Assembly (NCBI GenBank): GCA_001799735.1
Contig: MGUA01000034.1
Coordinates: 57,195 to 121,194, forward strand
Length of the DNA: 64,000 nt
Direction of reading: 5' to 3'
Origin: Elusimicrobia bacterium GWB2_63_22
Lineage (GTDB): Bacteria; Elusimicrobiota; Elusimicrobia; Elusimicrobiales; UBA9959
The first letter of the stretch is position 1; the number at the start of each line of letters is the position of its first letter. The notes beneath the pieces are model-generated. The model was given only the letters and a program-made list of their open reading frames with translations, was not told the DNA's origin and did not search any database. This document shows, in pieces, positions 58,240 through 64,000 of the stretch. The translations under genes were made by a program, and so were the position numbers.

Positions 58240-59949
58240 TCACTTCGCAAAATGAGGGTGCGGCAGGTACGGCTGCCTGTCGGGCTTGGCCTCGGTAGGC
58301 TTGAGCTCCAGTTCAACCACCAGCAGGGCCGCCGGCGCTATCAGCGAGGCCGCCACGTAGCCGCGCGTATAGAAGAAAGGCGTCGGCTGGTAATAGTTGT
58401 ATACCTGTTCGGCGTCCGAAACCAGCATGATGTCGCGCAGCGCCCTGAAATTAACGCCGGCCCACTCGGCCCCGTTGATCGGGGTCTCGGAGCCGTCCTT
58501 CACGCTGACCTTGTAGGCCAGGACGGGGGCGGCCAGCAGGTCCTCGCCCTTGCGGGTGTCCCAGGGGTCCAGGCGGCGCACGAGGATAGCGTAGTCCAGG
58601 CCGTTCTCGGCGGCCAGGCGCAATAATTCTTTTTTAAGCTCTGCGCGGGGCAATTTCTTGGCGGGCTGGGCGGTAAAGAAAACGTTGCCAGGGCGCGGCA
58701 TCGGGAATTCGCGGATGAAGCCGCGGGCGTGGCCGTTGGACTCGGCGGCTTTGCCCACCGGGGCGCGGGTCATGTAGAAATTCACAAGCTTGCCGTTGCG
58801 GGCCAGCTCCAGCGGCGCCGGCCTGACGCCTTCGTTGTCCACCGGGTAATAGCCCAGCAGGGGTACGCCGGCGTGAGTCCTCTGCAGCGGATCGTCGGAG
58901 ACGGACATAAAGGCCGGCAGCACGCGCATGCCGAGCTTTTTGGTCAGTTCGCCCTTGGCGATGTAATAGCGGGTCCAGTCGTCGCGGTCCGCCCAGGGTG
59001 AGCGCACGTAAGAGACCTGGTTGACGAAGAGCTGCCCCAGAAATTCCGCCGCGGCCTGGTCTTCGAACAGCACCGGGCCCAGGTAGGGCTCGGCCGTGGA
59101 GGAATCCACCAGGTAGTTCATGCCGCGGGCGAACTCGTCGGCCTCGGCCTCTATCTTTTCATACGGCGGCATGTCGGCCGGGGAGGTCCAGTAGAACCCC
59201 TTCTCGTCGGTCATGCGCAGGCCGGCCGCGGTCTGGATGGAGGCCTTCAGCTCCAGTGCCACGCTGTCCTTGTAGTAGCGGAAGGTCGTGCCCTCGCTGT
59301 TGACGAAGCGGAAGGTGCGCAGCGCGCGCCGCAGCAGGGCCTGGGAGCCTTGGACCTTGGGATAGCGCCGGAAGACGGCCGACAGCCTGACGGTCAGAGC
59401 CTTGAGCGCCGCGGGGTCCGCGCCCGCGAAAGCTGGCTGGTCCTCCAGCATCTTCACCTTTTTCTCCGGGGAGAGGTCGCCGTAGACCTCGGTGATGTTC
59501 TTGTTCTGCCGGTAGGCTTTTTTCTGCGAGTAGGTCTCCAGCGCGCGCTTGTAGGCGTCGTCGGTGAGCGACCACAGGGAGAAACGCAGGGCGTCGTAGC
59601 CGTCCTCCTCGGACAGGGCCGAAGAGACGGGCAGGTAGGAGGTGAAGTCCTGCCCGGCGTACCAGGAGTTGTCGAACTCCCGCGAGCCGACGCGCACCTC
59701 GACGGCGGCCTCGCGCGTGACGTTGACCGCCTCCTCGCGCGGCGACCCGAAGGCCGCTCCGAATTCCGTTTCGGTGGAGTCCACTACGTAATAGGAGACG
59801 AAGTACGGCCTGTCCAGGTCGTCCATGCGCAGACGCTCGGTGGTGCGCCGGAGTTCGTCGCGCATGGCCTTCAGGACCTGGTCCTCGGCGGCGCAGGCGG
59901 GGACGGCCGCCAGGGAGAGCATAAGGATTTGTATCAGGGTCTTTGTCAT
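58240..59949 (-). CDS. Exported TldE/PmbA-like protein (no zinc motif)
   Basis: 569 aa with a signal peptide (residues 1-20, ending VPACAA). It is a paralogue of the next gene upstream: shared blocks are LRMDDLDRPYFVSYYVVDST, FSLWSLTDDAYKRALETYSQ, AFMSVSDDPLQRTHAGVPLL, LGYYPVDNEGVRP and FYMTRAPVGKAAESNGHARG. Where TldD has HExxxH this protein has AAAEFLGQLFVNQV, so the metal site is lost, as in TldE. It probably forms a heterodimer with the upstream TldD-like protein, outside the cytoplasm. Nine bases separate the genes. Confidence 0.8.
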   Translation of the reverse strand: MTKTLIQILMLSLAAVPACAAEDQVLKAMRDELRRTTERLRMDDLDRPYFVSYYVVDSTETEFGAAFGSPREEAVNVTREAAVEVRVGSREFDNSWYAGQDFTSYLPVSSALSEEDGYDALRFSLWSLTDDAYKRALETYSQKKAYRQNKNITEVYGDLSPEKKVKMLEDQPAFAGADPAALKALTVRLSAVFRRYPKVQGSQALLRRALRTFRFVNSEGTTFRYYKDSVALELKASIQTAAGLRMTDEKGFYWTSPADMPPYEKIEAEADEFARGMNYLVDSSTAEPYLGPVLFEDQAAAEFLGQLFVNQVSYVRSPWADRDDWTRYYIAKGELTKKLGMRVLPAFMSVSDDPLQRTHAGVPLLGYYPVDNEGVRPAPLELARNGKLVNFYMTRAPVGKAAESNGHARGFIREFPMPRPGNVFFTAQPAKKLPRAELKKELLRLAAENGLDYAILVRRLDPWDTRKGEDLLAAPVLAYKVSVKDGSETPINGAEWAGVNFRALRDIMLVSDAEQVYNYYQPTPFFYTRGYVAASLIAPAALLVVELELKPTEAKPDRQPYLPHPHFAK

Positions 59950-59958
59950 ATATCCCTG

Positions 59959-61659
59959 CTACCTGTCCGTATAGGGCGGCTTGAGCACCGGCTGCCGCGC
60001 GTTGGATTTTTGCACTTTCTCGGTCTCCATCTCGGAGAAGAGCAGGCTGGGCGAGATGGCCGAGACCGGCACCCAGCCCGACTCGGCGCCGCAGGTGCCG
60101 TTGAAGACGGCGTCGTCGTCGCCCGTGACCAGCAGCCGGGAGAAAGTCTGCAGCGGCGTGCCTATAAGGTTAAGCCCGCGCAGCGGTTCGTCCGGCCTGC
60201 CGTCGGCGTAGACTTTGTAGCCCATGGTCAGGTTTACGGAAAAGCTCTGCGGCAGGTCCCGGGTGGTGATGGTCTGCCCGCCGGAGATATCCGTGACCAC
60301 GATGCCGTAAGGCTTGCCGGCCTTGCGGGCCTCTTCCAGCAGGCGCGCGCGCAGGCGGCCGTAAGGGATCTTATTAGAAGAAGTGACTATCAGGTTGCCC
60401 ATGCGCGCCACCGCGCCGAAACCCGGGGACCGGCGGCCGTGGCCGTTGGAAGCGGGAGAGTTCTTTATCGGCGAGCGGGACATCAGGAAGCCCTGCAGCA
60501 CGCCGCCCTCCACCAGCGGGGTCCGGCGCGCGGCCGCGCCCTCGTCGTCGTAGAGGTAATAACCGCGCAGCGGTTCCCCCCCGAAAGCGGGCAGGGTGGG
60601 GTCGTCGTGCACGGAGAGGAAAGCGGGCATGATGGGCTTGCCCACCATGGCCGCGAAGGTCTGGCCGGAAAGCTCGCTCTTCTGGCGGTGGCCCTCCAGG
60701 CGGTGGCCGAGGATCTCGTGGAAGAAAACGGCGGCGGCGCGCGACTCCAGCAGCATGGGCCCGCTGTAGGGGGTCTCCGCCGGCGCGGCGGCCAGCGCGC
60801 GCAGCTCGGCTATGGCCCGGTCTATGTCCCGCGCTATCTCCTCCTCGCCGGGCAGCAGGGCGGGGTCGGAGGCGTCGTAGATCTTGTCCCGGGACAGGCC
60901 CATGCCGTCGCCTGTGCGGGTGTAGGCGGAGTAGCCGAGGCGCACGTAGTTATTGCCCGTCACCAGTTCCGAACCGTCGGAGCTGACCAGGTAGCGGTTC
61001 TCTCCCTCCAGGCTGAGGTAGACGTCGGAATCGTAGATAAAATCGTAGGCCTTGAACCTGGCCGACAGGCGGCGCAGCATCGCCCTGAACTTCTCCCTGT
61101 CCAGTGCGGGGGCCTCGGTCCTGGCGTAGAACCTGGCGGAGGGCTCGGCTGAGAAATCGCCGGACTTATCCTCCTCCTCGGCCGTCACGCTCTTGTTCAT
61201 GCGCACCTTGGCGTACCGGTCGAGGGCGGCCTTGTAGGCGCGGTCGGTCAGCGTCCAGATCTCGGCGCGCAGGGCGGCCTGGTCGCCGCCGAGCGGCAGG
61301 AGAAAAGACTCCTGGCTGTTGGAATTGGAGGCCGCCGCGGCGCCCTTGAACTCGTGGGTGTTGTCCAGCTGCGCCGAGCCCACGCGCGCGTCCACGTCCA
61401 GCCGGCGCTGGCGCCCGGAGCTTTCGTCGAAGATGGCCCCGGCCTTGGCCGAGAGCCAGCAGGAGGAGCTGTCGTAGGCTTCGTAGGAGAGATAGTAGAG
61501 GGGAGCGGCTTCGGCGTTCTTAAGCTTTTCGGCGGAGCGGGCGAGCTCGGTCCTGAGCGCGGACAGCAGGGGATCGGAGGCGGCGTCCCCTGCGGCCGCG
61601 AGACAGGGCAGCGCCAGCAGCAGCGCGGCCGCTATCGCCCTCACCTGAAAGGTCTTCAT
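59959..61659 (-). CDS. Exported TldD-like zinc metalloprotease
   Basis: 566 aa with a signal peptide (residues 1-23, ending PCLAAAGDA). The catalytic motif is AAAVFFHEILGHRLEGHRQK, giving HExxxH plus the downstream EGH of the TldD family. NSPASNGHGRRS, MGNLIVTSSNKIPYG and a late GTCGAESGWVPVSAISPSLL with the conserved Cys-Gly are also TldD-like. Cytosolic TldD/TldE trims peptides such as microcin B17 leader and CcdA; an exported version would act on periplasmic or surface peptides. It starts one base after the stop of the CsgG-barrel gene. Confidence 0.85.
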   Translation of the reverse strand: MKTFQVRAIAAALLLALPCLAAAGDAASDPLLSALRTELARSAEKLKNAEAAPLYYLSYEAYDSSSCWLSAKAGAIFDESSGRQRRLDVDARVGSAQLDNTHEFKGAAAASNSNSQESFLLPLGGDQAALRAEIWTLTDRAYKAALDRYAKVRMNKSVTAEEEDKSGDFSAEPSARFYARTEAPALDREKFRAMLRRLSARFKAYDFIYDSDVYLSLEGENRYLVSSDGSELVTGNNYVRLGYSAYTRTGDGMGLSRDKIYDASDPALLPGEEEIARDIDRAIAELRALAAAPAETPYSGPMLLESRAAAVFFHEILGHRLEGHRQKSELSGQTFAAMVGKPIMPAFLSVHDDPTLPAFGGEPLRGYYLYDDEGAAARRTPLVEGGVLQGFLMSRSPIKNSPASNGHGRRSPGFGAVARMGNLIVTSSNKIPYGRLRARLLEEARKAGKPYGIVVTDISGGQTITTRDLPQSFSVNLTMGYKVYADGRPDEPLRGLNLIGTPLQTFSRLLVTGDDDAVFNGTCGAESGWVPVSAISPSLLFSEMETEKVQKSNARQPVLKPPYTDR

Positions 61660-61660
61660 G

Positions 61661-62842
61661 TCAGAACTTGGTGCCCACGCCGAACACGCCGCGCGCGCCC
61701 ACGAAGGTCACATTGTTGACTTCGGTAGCGCTGCCCCGGTTGAAGGAGGTGGCGTTCATCTCCATGCGGCCTTCCAGGAAGAACGTGGTATTGTCCATGT
61801 TGAACCTGATGCCTACCGGCACCCGGAACATGAAGCCGACCGCGGTCTCGTTGAGCAGGACGTTATGGATGTCGCGTATGACGCTGGACTTGATGTTATT
61901 GATGGACATGCCGAGGCCGACGCCCACATAGAACTGGGCCTTGGTCATGGTCCGCAGCAGCAGGTCGCCGCTCAGGCCTATGGAGGTGACGTCCAGGTAA
62001 CCGGCCGGCAGGTTCGCCGCTACGACATACCCGCCGGAATAGATGACGGAGCGCTGGGCTTCGATGTAATGCTTGGACACTGAGAATTCAAAATCGCCGC
62101 CGAAAGCGCCTTTGCCGTAGCCGCCTACGCGGAAGCCTACCGGCCCCACGCCGCTGGTAACGAGATCGGGCTGTTCCGCCGAAGCGTAGGCAGTGTCCCA
62201 CTTTACAGTGGTGGTCTGGGTGCCGCCGCCGCCTATCACTTCGAAATAGCCGTATTCATGCTCGCCCCTGACGGGAGGCGCGGCCCGTCTCTGCGCGGCG
62301 ACGGGCTGCTGATAGTCGGGCTGCTGGTAGGCGGGCTGCTGCGGCGCGGTGGCCGCGTCGCCTATCCAGTTCTTATGCAGCGAAACCTGGGAGGCGCCTA
62401 TGGCCTGGGCCGTCTCGGTCTTGATGAGGCGGGCGTTAACCTCTATCTGGCCGTCGGAGGTTTCCACCAGCGTGCCGGTGACTATGGCCTCCACGCCGAG
62501 CAGCTTGCCCAGCTGCTGGGCGCTGGAGGCGTCTATCATGCCGGAAGACTGCAGCTTCAGCTCGGCCATCACCTTGTCGAGCACGGAGCGTTCGATGATC
62601 TCGAACTTGTGCATATTGATCATCTTTATCGTCAGGCGCTCGGAGATCACCGAGCCGTCCTTGGTGGCGCCGGCCCTGCCGTCGGCGTAGGAGAACGGGA
62701 TGATGGCTATTTTTTTGCCCTGCACCATGGCGCCGGCTTCGGTTATTTCCTTCGCCAGCGTGTCGTATTTATCCTCGGCGTAGGCCCCGGCCGTGAAAGC
62801 CAGCAGCAGCGCCAAGGACAGGATCTTCGTGATGTTTTTCAT
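61661..62842 (-). CDS. CsgG-like domain fused to an outer-membrane beta-barrel
   Basis: 393 aa. Signal peptide (ending GAYAE). Residues 30-150 form a CsgG/FlgO-like domain: VQGKKIAIIPFSYADGRAGA, ISERLTIKMINMHKFEIIER, SSAQQLGKLLGVEAIVTGTL, ETSDGQIEVNARLIKTETAQ. After a Pro/Gln-rich linker (residues 163-195, QQPAYQQPDYQQP) come about ten amphipathic strands, ending FGVGTKF with a terminal Phe as in BAM substrates. There is no lipobox, unlike true CsgG. First gene of a three-gene operon with the two TldD-family proteins. Confidence 0.78.
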   Translation of the reverse strand: MKNITKILSLALLLAFTAGAYAEDKYDTLAKEITEAGAMVQGKKIAIIPFSYADGRAGATKDGSVISERLTIKMINMHKFEIIERSVLDKVMAELKLQSSGMIDASSAQQLGKLLGVEAIVTGTLVETSDGQIEVNARLIKTETAQAIGASQVSLHKNWIGDAATAPQQPAYQQPDYQQPVAAQRRAAPPVRGEHEYGYFEVIGGGGTQTTTVKWDTAYASAEQPDLVTSGVGPVGFRVGGYGKGAFGGDFEFSVSKHYIEAQRSVIYSGGYVVAANLPAGYLDVTSIGLSGDLLLRTMTKAQFYVGVGLGMSINNIKSSVIRDIHNVLLNETAVGFMFRVPVGIRFNMDNTTFFLEGRMEMNATSFNRGSATEVNNVTFVGARGVFGVGTKF

Positions 62843-62922
62843 GCGTTCTTCTACCCCTTCTTATTTTCTTTCCAGATTTTTCAGGCAACAGCGGCACGGA
62901 GGCCGGCCGGATAAGCCTTTTA

Positions 62923-62940
62923 TATGACAGTTATATCATA
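62923..62940. promoter_or_regulatory. Inverted repeat in the CsgG-barrel upstream region
   Basis: TATGA-N8-TCATA in an AT-rich island between XdhC and the CsgG-barrel gene. Minus-strand -10-like boxes TATAAC (62935-62930) and TATAAA (62924-62919) overlap it. It may be an operator. Confidence 0.4.
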
Positions 62941-62975
62941 TTCGGGTTTATCAGCGGTAGTAGCGGTGCCGCGGC

Positions 62976-63785
62976 TTATTTTATTTTCACATCGCGCATG
63001 TGCGCGCCGTCGCGCTTATAGTGCACCTTCATGATCTCGGCCAGCACGGAGACGGCGATCTCGCCGGGCGCCTTGCCGCCGAGGTTGAGGCCCACCGGGG
63101 AATGCACCCGCGGGTCCTTGAGCGGATAAAGCTTTTTCTTGCCGAGCAGGCGGAAGATCTCCCCCACCTTGTCCCGGCTGCCGATCATGCCGATATAGGG
63201 GGCCGGGGTGCGCATTACCGCCTCCAGGCATTCCCTGTCCAGCGCGTGGCCGCGGGTGACGATCACGACGCAGGTGTCCTTGTCCACGCCTGCGGCCGCC
63301 ACGGCCTTGTGCGGGAACTCGTTGATGACGGCCGCGGCTCCGGGAAAACGCTCGGCGTTGGCAAACTCTTTCCTGTCGTCGGCCACAAGATAAGGATACC
63401 CCGCCAGCCGGCAGGCCTCGGCTATCTTCAGCCCCACGTGCCCGCCGCCGAGGATAAGGACTTTGAAAGGGTTCTTGTAGACGTCTATGAAGACTTCCAT
63501 CTTGCCCATGCAGATCATGCCGGTATTGCCCTTGGGCTTAAGGTCGAAGACGAACTTGCCGCCCTCGCCCTTCTTCAGGCAGGCCACGGCCTGTTTTATG
63601 GTGAGCGCCTCTATGGAGCCGCCGCCCACGGTGCCTTCTATCGAACCGTCGGAGAAAACCAGCATCTTGGCGCCCGCCTCGCGCGGCGTGGAGCCGTCCA
63701 CCGAGATCACCGTGACAAAAGCCGCGGCGCGGCCGGAATCTATGGCCTCGGAGAGAATTTTTATAAGGTTCCTGGTTTCTTTCAT
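62976..63785 (-). CDS. xdhC: XdhC/CoxI-family molybdenum-cofactor maturation factor
   Basis: 269 aa. N-terminal XdhC/CoxI domain (residues 1-105): FVTVISVDGSTPREAGAKML, SIEGTVGGGSIEALTIKQAV, and GNTGMICMGKMEVFIDV with the two Cys. C-terminal Rossmann domain: KVLILGGGHVGLKIAEACRL, DKDTCVVIVTRGHALDRECL, PYIGMIGSRDKVGEIFRLL, VHSPVGLNLGGKAPGEIAVS. XdhC binds molybdenum cofactor and helps insert or sulfurate it in molybdenum hydroxylases, so it may serve either enzyme in this window. AAAGGA precedes the ATG. Confidence 0.92.
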   Translation of the reverse strand: MKETRNLIKILSEAIDSGRAAAFVTVISVDGSTPREAGAKMLVFSDGSIEGTVGGGSIEALTIKQAVACLKKGEGGKFVFDLKPKGNTGMICMGKMEVFIDVYKNPFKVLILGGGHVGLKIAEACRLAGYPYLVADDRKEFANAERFPGAAAVINEFPHKAVAAAGVDKDTCVVIVTRGHALDRECLEAVMRTPAPYIGMIGSRDKVGEIFRLLGKKKLYPLKDPRVHSPVGLNLGGKAPGEIAVSVLAEIMKVHYKRDGAHMRDVKIK

Positions 63786-63802
63786 AAGGTCCTTTATTTT
63801 AC

Positions 63803-63823
63803 AAAAAAACGGCGAAAGCGCCG
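63803..63823 (-). terminator. Intrinsic terminator after the nucleotide cyclase gene
   Basis: Minus-strand CGGCG-CTTT-CGCCG hairpin followed by seven T (63809-63803). It separates the cyclase gene from xdhC. Confidence 0.8.
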
Positions 63824-63826
63824 GGA

Positions 63827-64000
63827 CTAGAGCAGCTTGTAAACTTCCAGCATATCCGCCTTGCCCTTCAGCGCCGTCCGGCCAAGGTGCTCAAACTTCA
63901 CGTCCCCGCCGAGGGACCCCCTGGCTTTTTCCACCGCCGCCGCGCTGACTATCACGTCGGTATTGAAATCCTTGGTCTTGGACTGCAGGCGGGCCGCCAC
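63827..64000 (-). CDS. Class III adenylate/guanylate cyclase, C-terminal end (partial)
   Basis: 57 residues open to the window edge and ending at TAG 63829-63827. NVAARLQS-type motif is visible as VAARLQSKTKDFNTDVIVSA, followed by VKFEHLGRTALKGKADMLEV and YKLL. These are the last helix, strand and LKGK segment of class III nucleotide cyclase domains; the Arg in VAAR is the transition-state residue. Nothing can be said about N-terminal domains. The terminator just after it marks it as the end of a transcript. Confidence 0.85.
   Translation of the reverse strand: MAARLQSKTKDFNTDVIVSAAAVEKARGSLGGDVKFEHLGRTALKGKADMLEVYKLL

Noticed and set aside
1..64000. CRISPR arrays, rRNA genes, prophage, transposases or insertion sequences
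   Set aside because: No regularly spaced direct repeats, no rRNA sequence, no integrase or transposase genes were seen; only palindromic intergenic elements.

Overview
The window is GC-rich, gene-dense DNA from a free-living diderm bacterium, probably an anaerobe or microaerophile. It carries outer-membrane beta-barrels, a TolC/HlyD/MacB-type export set and AsmA proteins. Its oxygen defence is rubrerythrin, superoxide reductase, rubredoxin and hybrid-cluster protein, with no catalase or superoxide dismutase in view. Taxonomy cannot be fixed from sequence alone; the mix (split glycine decarboxylase, purine enzymes of unusual architecture, exported TldD-like proteins) would suit a deep-branching phylum such as Elusimicrobiota, but that is inference.

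Layout. 1-4.9 kb: a cut gene end, a PilZ-like small protein, an AsmA-like protein, dihydrolipoyl dehydrogenase, exonuclease III, a GreA/GreB-family factor and an outer-membrane barrel. 5-10.6 kb: glycine cleavage genes gcvT-gcvH-gcvPA-gcvPB with a lipoate ligase and a free-standing Lrp-type ligand domain. 10.6-17.1 kb: receiver protein, membrane HExxH protein, second AsmA protein, pyrE, SAM hydroxide adenosyltransferase and an RlmI-like rRNA methyltransferase. 17.1-32.3 kb, mostly minus strand: tRNA-Phe plus a receiver protein, purB-purA behind a probable transcription attenuator, a PAS histidine kinase (plus strand), and one long pur operon, purE-purC-purS-purL-purQ-purF-purD-purM-purNH. 32.4-37.7 kb: Rrf2 regulator, hcp, a TIGR02757 protein and the operon rubrerythrin-thiol peroxidase-superoxide reductase-ferritin-like-rubredoxin (the 53-aa rubredoxin is easily missed). 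37.7-45.5 kb, minus strand: a four-gene tripartite exporter and two GT-C-type membrane proteins. 45.6-53 kb: exported rhodanese, MoeB, xanthine dehydrogenase (two subunits), MoaD, GH4 glycosidase and a BadF/BadG-type kinase. 53-54.4 kb: two lipoproteins. 54.5-64 kb, minus strand: a second, three-subunit molybdenum hydroxylase, an operon of a CsgG-like/beta-barrel fusion with two exported TldD-family proteins, XdhC, and the C-terminus of a class III nucleotide cyclase.

How it fits together. The glycine cleavage system with its E3 and lipoate ligase makes one-carbon units that PurN and PurH consume. The pur operon and purBA give a near-complete route from PRPP to AMP (no purK in view), while two molybdenum hydroxylases with maturation genes may oxidise purines. 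The island therefore holds both purine synthesis and candidate purine breakdown.

The least expected items are: a purBA leader able to form two mutually exclusive hairpins; a double-length PurS; a PurN-PurH fusion; large cruciform-like elements in short intergenic gaps; and the exported TldD/TldE-like pair with its CsgG-barrel partner, the best candidate here for an undescribed system.
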